This document shows positions 1 to 7,827 of a stretch of 64,000 bases of DNA, piece after piece; positions within the stretch are counted from its first letter, which is position 1; every line of letters begins with the position of its first letter. The stretch covers positions 1 through 64,000 of the forward strand of contig DDTM01000126.1 of the NCBI GenBank assembly GCA_002344075.1. The letters run 5' to 3'. Below the pieces are notes generated by a model. That model was not told where the DNA came from and made no database searches. It saw nothing but the letters and a program-made list of their open reading frames with translations. Source of the DNA: Bacteroidetes bacterium UBA2364 (GTDB taxonomy: Bacteria; Bacteroidota; Rhodothermia; Rhodothermales; UBA2364). The position numbers were made by a program, and so were the translations under genes.

Positions 1-59
1 CCCACGACAATACCAAACCCCGCGCTTGTCAATACATGAAATAAAAATTTAAAAATAAT

Positions 60-1922
60 TCAATGTAAAGCCTTGGCGAGACGGAAGCCCATACTGCTGC
101 CACGGTAGGCCGGGAGGTTGACGTAGCGGAAAGCAGCCCGCAGGAGCAGCGGATCGTGGTACCACGAACCCCCACGTAACACCCGATACTTGTTTGAATT
201 TTTAGTTAATTTAGATGTGTCCACTTGACTATACCTAAGCTGTTTTACCCTGTTCCGGAATGCTGCATAATTGTACGTCCGTTCGCTATTCGTCCATTCC
301 CATACATTACCGTGCATATCCACCAGGCCCCAAGCATTGGGCAGCTTCTCGCCTACAGGATGGGTTGCCCCACCGCTATTGGCCCCATACCACGCATGGT
401 CTTCTAGCGCCTTCTCATCATCTCCAAAATAATACCGTGTGCTACTACCCGCTCGGCAGGCATATTCCCATTCTTCTTCCAGCGGCAAACGAAAGACCCC
501 TACACCCAACCCATTCAGTTGTGCGCAATACGCCTGGCAGTCCTCCCAGGATACCTGCTCTACGGGACGGTTTTCGCCTGAAAAATAGCTTGGATTAGAC
601 CCCATAAGGGCTACCCACTGCGCCTGTGTAACGGGCGTTTCCCCCATCCAAAACCCCTCTTGTATCTCTACTGCGTGCGCTGGTTTTTCGTCATCCCATG
701 AACTCGCGTCATCCCCCATCCTAAACGACCCCGGCGGGCAGTACCGGAACGCAAACTCCACCCCTTTAATCGTCAACACTTGGCGGTCGCCGGCGCGGGG
801 CGGGCTTACAAGGCGCGGTTCTGCTGGTATCATAGGCTTGGGGGACGGGGCAGGCGCTACTTTCTGGGGAGGCGGTGGAGCCACGGCTTGGGGCTGTGCC
901 AAGACTTCTTTTACATCCATAACAAAACGTTCTTCGCTGGAGCCCAAGCATTTTTTAAGCGCATCCCGAAACTCATGCATGGTCGCGTAGCGGTCTTTTG
1001 GATAAATCGCAATGGCTTTATCTAGAACCGTTTTCAGGTTTTTCGGCAGCCCTTTCTCAAGGAATTGCATCGGGTCTGGCTGCCCATGCCGCACCCTTTC
1101 CTCTCGGTTTGTGGCAAGTACGGGCAGGCTGCCTGTCAGCAATTGGTAAAAGGTCGCTGCTACGCTATATACATCGCTATAAGGGCCATGCTCATAGATC
1201 ACGCTATGTTGTTCGTAAGGGGCGTACAAAGGCGTACCTAAGGTGGCTTTCGAGCTAATGACGCCCCGGTTGCCTAACGCTTTTGCCAGTCCAAAATCTA
1301 TCAAAACCACCTCTTCTGCCTCGTCTTGGCAGAGCAATACATTATGCGGCTTAAAATCACGGTGAATCAAGCCTTTTGCATGCACCTTTTCCAAGGCCTC
1401 CATCATCGGATAGAGGGCCTTGATCGTTTTCTGGAGGCCCCAAGGTTGCCTACTCTGCTCTTCCCAGGCCTCCTGCAGGCTTTGCCCTTGGTAGTACTCC
1501 ATCACATAATAGGCGGTATTATGCTGGGTAAAGTCGTCTATAACGGTTGCAATATGGTTTACCTTGCGAAAAGCGACGAGTTTTTTTGCCTCCGCCTGAA
1601 AGTTTGCAACCTCTTCTTGGAAAAACTGTGCAAAAGGCTTCATCTGCCCATTGATAAAGATCTTCTTTTGGGGAATATCAAGGTCGGGCAGCATCTTCCC
1701 ATGGACCACTTTGCGGTCTATCCCTGTTTGGTTTGGTTCGGGAAAAAACTCTTTGATGGCAACGGGATAGTCGTAGCGGACATCCCAAGCCAGATAGGTA
1801 ATGCCAAATCCGCCACGCCCCAATACGCGCCCTACTTCATAACGGCCATTTAAGATCGTCCGCAAGGGCAAGGCGCTGGCGTCTCGCCGTTTTTTTTCTT
1901 CAAAAACTTCATTCTTGTTCAT
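60..1922 (-). CDS. Ser/Thr protein kinase fused to FGE-sulfatase-like domain
   Basis: Predicted eukaryotic-like protein kinase with a C-terminal formylglycine-generating-enzyme superfamily domain. The kinase spans about residues 28-325: glycine-rich loop LGRGGFG (34-40), ATP lysine in VAIKEF (K57), HRDFKPHN catalytic loop (187-194), DFG (209-211) and an APYEQ activation-segment end (234-238). A Pro/Ala-rich linker (about 340-378) leads to the FGE-like domain (about 385-617), with GGSWYHDP and GFRLAK near its end. The C-terminal part lacks the cysteine pair that true formylglycine-generating enzymes use, so that domain is probably a ligand-binding or other non-FGE module. No membrane segment is evident, so the protein is likely cytoplasmic. 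The substrate is unknown. The gene stands alone, with a TPR gene upstream on the same strand. Confidence 0.9.
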   Translation of the reverse strand: MNKNEVFEEKKRRDASALPLRTILNGRYEVGRVLGRGGFGITYLAWDVRYDYPVAIKEFFPEPNQTGIDRKVVHGKMLPDLDIPQKKIFINGQMKPFAQFFQEEVANFQAEAKKLVAFRKVNHIATVIDDFTQHNTAYYVMEYYQGQSLQEAWEEQSRQPWGLQKTIKALYPMMEALEKVHAKGLIHRDFKPHNVLLCQDEAEEVVLIDFGLAKALGNRGVISSKATLGTPLYAPYEQHSVIYEHGPYSDVYSVAATFYQLLTGSLPVLATNREERVRHGQPDPMQFLEKGLPKNLKTVLDKAIAIYPKDRYATMHEFRDALKKCLGSSEERFVMDVKEVLAQPQAVAPPPPQKVAPAPSPKPMIPAEPRLVSPPRAGDRQVLTIKGVEFAFRYCPPGSFRMGDDASSWDDEKPAHAVEIQEGFWMGETPVTQAQWVALMGSNPSYFSGENRPVEQVSWEDCQAYCAQLNGLGVGVFRLPLEEEWEYACRAGSSTRYYFGDDEKALEDHAWYGANSGGATHPVGEKLPNAWGLVDMHGNVWEWTNSERTYNYAAFRNRVKQLRYSQVDTSKLTKNSNKYRVLRGGSWYHDPLLLRAAFRYVNLPAYRGSSMGFRLAKALH

Positions 1923-2061
1923 AATCCCCCTTTTTTGATTCGTCTCGCTCTAAGTTATATCTAAAAACAGATTGGGTAGTTTGGTAGTTGGGAAACGAAC
2001 TTCCTAAATTCCAAAATCCCAAAATCCCCATGCAAGGCGGCAAAGTCGGCTTTAAAATACA

Positions 2062-2391
2062 TCAAAGTTGCTGTAAATACTGCTGCGCTTGGGGGGCATT
2101 GGGACTAAGTTCCAAGACTTTTTTAAACATTTGCTTGGCTTTCATGGTCTGGCCTTGCTGAAGGTAGAGATAGCCCAAGTTTCCATAGGCCGCAATGTTT
2201 TGCGCATCTAAACGGATAGCGGTTTCAAGCAGCGGTTGGGCTTGGGGGAAGCGTTGCTGCATGAGGTAAGCACTGGCGAGGTTGACCAAAGCTTCTACGA
2301 GATCAGGGTCAAGGCGAACGGCTTGCTTGAAGGCCGAAATGGCTTCGTCAAGAGCGGTATCATAATAGGAGCGGTATATGAATAGTGCCAC
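2062..2391 (-). CDS. Small TPR-repeat protein
   Basis: A 109-residue protein made almost entirely of tetratricopeptide repeats, with about three copies recognisable by their A..NLA.AY and AYGNLGYLYLQQG segments. Such repeats form helical scaffolds for protein-protein contacts. The start is a GTG at 2389-2391; an in-frame stop lies a short way upstream with no ATG between, so the N-terminus is uncertain and this could be the remaining part of a longer TPR protein. There is no signal peptide. It lies upstream of the kinase on the same strand with about 140 bp between them, so a functional link is possible but not shown. Confidence 0.6.
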   Translation of the reverse strand: MALFIYRSYYDTALDEAISAFKQAVRLDPDLVEALVNLASAYLMQQRFPQAQPLLETAIRLDAQNIAAYGNLGYLYLQQGQTMKAKQMFKKVLELSPNAPQAQQYLQQL

Positions 2392-2632
2392 GACAGGTTT
2401 TATTATGATGTCACCCCGATGGTTGTTTTATGTATTTCGGCTGCCCTGCCGTGCATCTGGCATATATCACAATCTCCCTAAATACATGTAAATATATCAT
2501 ATAATCTATGCGTATTGCATGTCTATTGATATTTCAAAAATGCACCTATATGCCGAGACAACACTTGAAACGAAATGACGAATAAAAAAGTAACAGCAAG
2601 TAACGCGGGTTTTACGTCCTGCCGTATTAACT

Positions 2633-3163
2633 TTAAGCAATGGTATTGGGGCCAACTTTTCGGAAAATGGCACACCAAAAGAGGCGCTCCTCTTCCATAT
2701 ACTCATATGGTTGTTCTGCAACCGCCCACCCTCCACCTGAGAAATAAAGCTGTAGCCCAACTGCCGTAAATGCTAACGGATTCAACCGCCCATTTTGCAC
2801 AGGTTGTTCCGGCCCTATCGCAGGTACACAGAGGTACATCCATCCCCCATCCCGAAGTACACGGTGGCATTCATTCACCCAAGACCGGCACTGTGCTTCC
2901 GTGCGTAAAAGATCAAAACTTCGGTGTGCAATCACCCACTCAAACGTCTGTGCGCTTATGGGCAATACGCCTTCAGGCGTCATAGAGATCCATGTGATGC
3001 TGGTCGGTTCTGCCACTGTGAGTGGTTTATTTCTGATACATGTCACCCGAAAGCCGAGTTGTACAAGGGGCACATAGAGCGAGCGTTGGTCAGGAGAAAG
3101 GTCTAATACCGGAATATCAGGCGGTACGGCTGCCAAGGTGCGTAGTAAATGAGGATTGGCCAT
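2633..3163 (-). CDS. Methyltransferase-like protein, degenerate SAM site
   Basis: A 176-residue protein with the topology of a class I SAM-dependent methyltransferase. It has an N-terminal strand ending VLDLSP, a FEWVIAHRSFDLL segment at the motif II/III position, and the very typical ECHRVLRDGGWMYLCVP strand-helix segment near residues 118-134. The glycine-rich SAM loop expected after the first strand is replaced by SPDQRSLY, so catalytic activity is doubtful. It begins 4 bp after the ferrochelatase stop codon and is almost certainly co-transcribed with it. It might be a haem-related accessory protein, but this is inference from position only. Confidence 0.6.
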   Translation of the reverse strand: MANPHLLRTLAAVPPDIPVLDLSPDQRSLYVPLVQLGFRVTCIRNKPLTVAEPTSITWISMTPEGVLPISAQTFEWVIAHRSFDLLRTEAQCRSWVNECHRVLRDGGWMYLCVPAIGPEQPVQNGRLNPLAFTAVGLQLYFSGGGWAVAEQPYEYMEEERLFWCAIFRKVGPNTIA

Positions 3164-3167
3164 ATCA

Positions 3168-4352
3168 TTAACCCACTTGACGCAGTGAGGGTACAGGTGT
3201 CTTGTGTTTTACCCAAGATTGAATCCAAATAGTGGCGCCATTTTGTTGTCTCAGCACCCAATCATCTGGGCGATAAACTACTTTTACTTTTTCTGGAGTA
3301 GAAATTTTTCTATAAACCATATCACCTAATGCTTCTAAAAACAATGGATTACCCTGAGGTGAGTAACTAACTTCATAATACGAGACCTCTTTCTCTGTAG
3401 CATATGCCCGCAATACGGTATCCAGAAAATAAGTTACCTCAAACCGCTCGGTGATGAACGAAATGGGGACCACCAGTACAGCGGGTTTGGCATGACCTGC
3501 CAGTTCGGTTATGACTTGTTTAATGCCGGGCAGTCCTGATTTTTTAATTCCAGAAAGCATTTCGGACATACACCCGATATTCCACTCATTAGGAATGCCT
3601 TTGGCTTCCAATAGCGCGGCAATGGTTTCCTGGATCAACATCAAGGCTGGATCGTGGGGACTTTTATTGGCAGTTGCACAACCGAATGCCGCAAAAACCA
3701 ATTGAACATCTTGCCGGATATGTTTTGGAAAACGAGAAATCCCCTCACAGATACGGTCTGCCAAGGCTTGCACATATTGTGGATGACGGGCATATTCATG
3801 AACGAGTGCAATTTTGAACGCTGCCCCTGCCCGTTCCATGGCCTCCTGAAAATGGCCCAGCACAACCCCGGTAGTACTTTGGCTAAAATGGGGATACATG
3901 GGCAATAAAACTACGTGCTCGATACCGTCATGCTGAAGTTTTTCCACCACTTTATCATGCGTCGGATCCCCATATGAGTTGGAGATATAGACTTTAAACG
4001 TATGCTTCGGCGGATGCTGATCTTCACGGTTTAAGTACTCATCCAGCATAAAACGAAGGTCGCGACGAATCCGGGCATACGCCGCCCCGCCCCCCATTGC
4101 TTCCAATCCTGCGAGCCAACTTTGTTTTTCTTTTCGCAATCGCAGTTTAAAAACAAACTTTCCAATTACCGATAACCTACCAGCAAAGCGACTGTGGAGT
4201 AAAAAACTTTCTACTTCTTCAACAGAACGCGGCTCCCCAAAACTTAAGAGTACCACAGCCACCCGCCCACCCGGCGGTACCTCCAAGGGTCGGGTGGAAA
4301 AAATGGCCCCATGTTCTTCGTAGAGGCGGATTTGGTCGTTTAGATTGCTCAA
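3168..4352 (-). CDS. hemH: Ferrochelatase family protein
   Basis: Inserts ferrous iron into a porphyrin in late haem synthesis. The protein is recognised by VAVVLLSFGEPRSVEEVESFL near the N-terminus, SNSYGDPTHDKVVEKL, the LLPMYPHFSQSTTG stretch that carries the family histidine, and PISFITERFEVTYFLD, which corresponds to the conserved glutamate region. At 394 residues it is somewhat longer than the usual 310-370. The sequence does not decide between protoporphyrin and coproporphyrin as substrate. It is the first gene of a two-gene unit with the methyltransferase-like gene 4 bp downstream. Confidence 0.88.
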   Translation of the reverse strand: MSNLNDQIRLYEEHGAIFSTRPLEVPPGGRVAVVLLSFGEPRSVEEVESFLLHSRFAGRLSVIGKFVFKLRLRKEKQSWLAGLEAMGGGAAYARIRRDLRFMLDEYLNREDQHPPKHTFKVYISNSYGDPTHDKVVEKLQHDGIEHVVLLPMYPHFSQSTTGVVLGHFQEAMERAGAAFKIALVHEYARHPQYVQALADRICEGISRFPKHIRQDVQLVFAAFGCATANKSPHDPALMLIQETIAALLEAKGIPNEWNIGCMSEMLSGIKKSGLPGIKQVITELAGHAKPAVLVVPISFITERFEVTYFLDTVLRAYATEKEVSYYEVSYSPQGNPLFLEALGDMVYRKISTPEKVKVVYRPDDWVLRQQNGATIWIQSWVKHKTPVPSLRQVG

Positions 4353-4494
4353 CTCGGTTTGGGCTGCAAGGTTCTACCCAATAATAACGAGAACAAGTGG
4401 TATTCGGATATAGGAACCCTTGAAAAAAAGGCAAACGAACGTTGAAGATTTACCCCTGCGAAAAGCGCTTTCAAAAATAATTCGTTTTCAACGA

Positions 4495-5328
4495 TTAGCG
4501 TGTAGTGGAAATGCGCACCACAGCACGGATCATTTGCTTCTGCGTCTCCAAGTGACCATGTTCGGCTTCGACGTTGATATATGGAATGCCAAAATTTCCA
4601 CAAAAAACCGAAAAGGAACCATCGTCGGTTACAGTGGCATTGTTTTGCAGGGCCACATTATAAGCTTCGGACTTCAACCGTCGGAAATGCCCTGGATCGG
4701 TTACAAAGAAAAAATCATCCGCATCACTGCCGGCAACAAAGTTTACAGAGGCAGCATCTCGTGCATAGGTTCCTCTGGGCAGATAATCTTTCACCGTATA
4801 ATTATCGGCAGAATTGTTGTGCAAGGCAACCACCAAGTCTCCTCGTTTCAGGCCAAAATCATTTACCAAAGCAGTAGAAAAGGCTTCTACTTCGGCAGCG
4901 GCCGCAGGATCAAAACGGCTATTCGTCTCCAAAGTCTTTCGGATTCCTGTCGGTGTAAATATACGGTTAGGGTCCACCTGATATTTTTTCCCCTGTACGT
5001 TAAAGGAGATATTGCGTTCGCCCGTATGTTGCACCTCTACCAACTTTCCACCTGCTTCCCGAAGCACCTGCCAACCTGCATCCGCAGAAGTATTCTCATT
5101 ATCGTGCATATTGAAATAAATCAGCGGTGCGCCCGCCTTTTGGGCATAGATCACCCTGATTTGGGCATCTCCCAAATAATAATTATTCGTTACTTTTGGG
5201 ATAATATTATTTAATTCGAGCAACACTTGTACCGAGTCTTGTGCTGCCAAAGGGGCCGACGTAGAAAACAGCATCAGCCAAAAACACCGATAAAACGAAC
5301 GCCCAAACATACAAGGAAAAGATTTCAT
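4495..5328 (-). CDS. Secreted M14-like metallopeptidase-fold protein (putative)
   Basis: A 277-residue exported protein. Residues 1-29 form a signal peptide (hydrophobic CFWLMLFSTSAPLAA, cleavage near AAQ-D). Three spaced motifs resemble the zinc site of carboxypeptidase-like (M14-fold) enzymes: FNMHDNENT (H75, E78; an HxxE pair), VVALHNNS (H170) and INVEAEHGH (E254/E256) near the C-terminus. This would suit a periplasmic or secreted hydrolase acting on amide-linked substrates, but assignment rests only on motif spacing. It is transcribed alone, divergently from the DUF819 gene. Confidence 0.5.
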   Translation of the reverse strand: MKSFPCMFGRSFYRCFWLMLFSTSAPLAAQDSVQVLLELNNIIPKVTNNYYLGDAQIRVIYAQKAGAPLIYFNMHDNENTSADAGWQVLREAGGKLVEVQHTGERNISFNVQGKKYQVDPNRIFTPTGIRKTLETNSRFDPAAAAEVEAFSTALVNDFGLKRGDLVVALHNNSADNYTVKDYLPRGTYARDAASVNFVAGSDADDFFFVTDPGHFRRLKSEAYNVALQNNATVTDDGSFSVFCGNFGIPYINVEAEHGHLETQKQMIRAVVRISTTR

Positions 5329-5432
5329 GCCGAAGCGGGGTCTGGTGAATACGAGAATTAAGACCGATTATACATTTTTTTGTATCTTACCTTCAATCTT
5401 CCCCCATTAATTCATTCTGAACCCAACCGATT

Positions 5433-6620
5433 ATGAAAGAAGCCTTGATTTCCGATCCGATGCTCATTTTGGCCTATCTCTTCACTGTCTTAGCGACGGT
5501 ATTCGCAATGAGCACCGTAGAGGCGTTTAAACGGTTTTTTGATTTTCTGCCCGCTGTAATTTGGGCCTATTTCGTACCCATGATTTCTACTTCGGTTGGC
5601 ATTATCCCAGACACAAGTCCACTCTATACTTGGACTTCAAAATACGTATTGCCTTTTGCATTGTTTTTATTGATGTTAACAATAGACCTTAAAGCCATTT
5701 TAAAGCTCGGTAAGACTGGATTATTGGTAATGGTTCTGGCATCCATTTCCATCTGGCTTGCCGGAATAATGGCATATGCACTTTTTGGCCCGTATTTGCC
5801 TCAGGAGGCATGGAAAGAATTTGGCGCACTTACCGGCAGTTGGATTGGTGGAAATGCCAATATGGTGGCTGTTGGTAATAGTTTTGAACCAGTTGTGGAC
5901 CTAAGTCGCATCATTGTAATGGACACAGTTGTGGGCTATGGCTGGCTGGGGATTCTCATTTGGCTTTCTACCTACCAAATTGCGCTCAATAAACATTTTA
6001 AAGCCGATACCCGCGTAATTGACGAACTCAATGCCCATCTTGCAGAAGCCGATATGGAAAAAAAACCGATTGAAACACTCCAGATTATGTACATCATCGG
6101 GATTGGCATGGCCGTGACCATTGTTGTGGTAGCATTGGCACAGTTCATGCCCAAAGTGGGCAATCCCACACTGATCAGTGCTTCTACATGGGCCATTTTG
6201 TTGCTTACGACCTTGGGTATCTTACTTTCTCTAACACCCATTCGCAAAATCGAAATTTCTGGTGCATCAAGATTTGGGTACTTTGCCTTGTATTTTTTGC
6301 TTACGACGATCGGGGCGCAAGGCGATATTACCAAGATTTTTAATACACCCCTTTATTTGGTAGCCGGTATTTTTTGGATGGTCACCCATGCCGGATTTTT
6401 GTATTTGATTGGTAAGGCTTTTAAGGCGCCCTCGTTTATTTTAGCAACAGCCAGTATGGCCAATATAGGAGCGGCAGCCAGTGCGCCTGTTGTTGCCGTG
6501 GCCTATCAACCTGCGATGGCCCCGGTTGGCGTTTTAATGGCCATGCTTGGCTATGCGTATGGAACCTATCTGGGACTTTTAGGAGCATGGGTGATGTCGC
6601 AAGTGCATGGCTGGTTTTAG
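5433..6620 (+). CDS. DUF819 family integral membrane protein
   Basis: A 395-residue inner-membrane protein with about ten hydrophobic segments spread over the whole length, interrupted by one hydrophilic loop (about residues 185-220). The glycine-rich segment around GSWIGGNANMVAVGNSF and the C-terminal ANIGAAASAPVVAVAYQP match the DUF819 (YjcL-like) family, whose transport or other role is not established. The stop codon TAG (6618-6620) overlaps the galactokinase stop codon on the other strand, so the two genes meet tail to tail with a 4-nt overlap. Confidence 0.85.
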   Translation: MKEALISDPMLILAYLFTVLATVFAMSTVEAFKRFFDFLPAVIWAYFVPMISTSVGIIPDTSPLYTWTSKYVLPFALFLLMLTIDLKAILKLGKTGLLVMVLASISIWLAGIMAYALFGPYLPQEAWKEFGALTGSWIGGNANMVAVGNSFEPVVDLSRIIVMDTVVGYGWLGILIWLSTYQIALNKHFKADTRVIDELNAHLAEADMEKKPIETLQIMYIIGIGMAVTIVVVALAQFMPKVGNPTLISASTWAILLLTTLGILLSLTPIRKIEISGASRFGYFALYFLLTTIGAQGDITKIFNTPLYLVAGIFWMVTHAGFLYLIGKAFKAPSFILATASMANIGAAASAPVVAVAYQPAMAPVGVLMAMLGYAYGTYLGLLGAWVMSQVHGWF

Positions 6621-7786
6621 ACCGCAAGTTCTTCGGCTCCATTGGCCGTTACTACTTCATAAAGTTCTGGGGTTCGGTTAAAACGGCGCGCATAAGAAGA
6701 TGTGATGTCTTGGTAGCAGGCATCTACATAATCTTGGTGGATCAGGTTAATGGTACACCCTCCAAACCCTCCACCCATCATCCGCGCACCCAAAACATGT
6801 GGATGCCCCCAAACAGCATCTACCAGAAAGTCTAATTCCGGACAGCTGACCTCGTACAGATCCCTCAGGCCCTGATGCGTCGCAGTCATCAGGCGTCCAA
6901 ATGCCTGTAGGTCATTATCAGAAAGGGCTTTACTGGCCGCTTGAATGCGGAGGTGTTCTTCAAGCACATACTGACACCTCCGATAAACCACGGGGTCTAA
7001 CCGACTCCGGCTGGCCTGTAACCAAGAGAGCGGGGCAGCAGTAAGGCTCGGAAGTTCTGAATCAAAGTGTTTCCTAAAAAAGGCCACCCCCGATTCACAT
7101 TGAGCACGACGTTCGTTATAAGCCGAATCCACCAAAGCGTGTTTCACGCCTGTATTGAACAAAACTATCCGGAAAGCACCCAATTCTAATGGGACATACT
7201 GGAAATCCAAGGTTTGACAATCCAATTTCAGGGCATAACCTGTTTTACCATTCAGGCTTGTGAACATATCCATAATGCCACATTTAATGCCAACGTACTC
7301 ATTCTCGGCCTGCTGTACCAGCAAGGCCAATTCTTTCGTATTCAGGCCCAGGTGGAAAATCTCGTTCAGGCCAAAAGCAAATGCCGCCCCTAATGCGGCA
7401 GACGAAGACATGCCCGCCCCAATAGGCAAATTCCCCGCAAAGACGATGTTCAGCGTGGGTATCATGAAACCACGTTTAGCGTATTGCGCCAGTACCCCAA
7501 ACAGATAATTCGCCCACGTCTGTTCAGGCTGCTTTTGGCCTTGAAAATCAGTTCCTACCATTTGGATCGCACCGCACAGGTCTAAGGCGACCCATGTACC
7601 AAAATTATTTTCCGACGGTGCACATGCCAGGTAAATTCCTTTATCAATTGCAGCCGGAAGCACCCAACCGCCATTATAATCCGTATGTTCACCGATGAGG
7701 TTCACCCGTCCCGGCGCACGAAAAACACGAGGCATTTCTCCAAATCGGGCCACAAATTTGGAAACCACTTCCTTGACAATGTTCAT
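6617..7786 (-). CDS. galK: Galactokinase
   Basis: Phosphorylates galactose to galactose 1-phosphate in the Leloir pathway. GHMP-kinase hallmarks are all present: GRVNLIGEHTDYNGG near the N-terminus (the galactokinase signature), the ATP loop PIGAGMSSSAALG and the C-terminal MMGGGFGGC motif. I chose the ATG at 7784-7786 (protein starts MNIVKEVV) because the longer reading begins at a TTG. The length of about 389 residues is normal. It lies 41 bp downstream of the GH13 glucosidase start-to-stop order on the same strand and may be co-transcribed with it, linking galactose or glucan use. Confidence 0.95.
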   Translation of the reverse strand: MNIVKEVVSKFVARFGEMPRVFRAPGRVNLIGEHTDYNGGWVLPAAIDKGIYLACAPSENNFGTWVALDLCGAIQMVGTDFQGQKQPEQTWANYLFGVLAQYAKRGFMIPTLNIVFAGNLPIGAGMSSSAALGAAFAFGLNEIFHLGLNTKELALLVQQAENEYVGIKCGIMDMFTSLNGKTGYALKLDCQTLDFQYVPLELGAFRIVLFNTGVKHALVDSAYNERRAQCESGVAFFRKHFDSELPSLTAAPLSWLQASRSRLDPVVYRRCQYVLEEHLRIQAASKALSDNDLQAFGRLMTATHQGLRDLYEVSCPELDFLVDAVWGHPHVLGARMMGGGFGGCTINLIHQDYVDACYQDITSSYARRFNRTPELYEVVTANGAEELAV

Positions 7787-7827
7787 CCTTCTTACTAATA
7801 GCAAAACGGTTTAAGGATTCTGATTTC

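Noticed and set aside
1326..1853. Plus-strand open frame of 175 codons inside the kinase gene
   Set aside because: It is an antisense shadow of the well-supported kinase/FGE gene with no family similarity.
60..1922. Interpretation of the FGE-like domain as an active sulfatase-maturing enzyme
   Set aside because: The two cysteines needed for the reaction are not present in the expected segment.
4420..5214. Plus-strand open frame of 264 codons opposite the secreted M14-like gene
   Set aside because: The minus-strand gene has a signal peptide and motif pattern. The plus frame has none and lies mostly opposite it.
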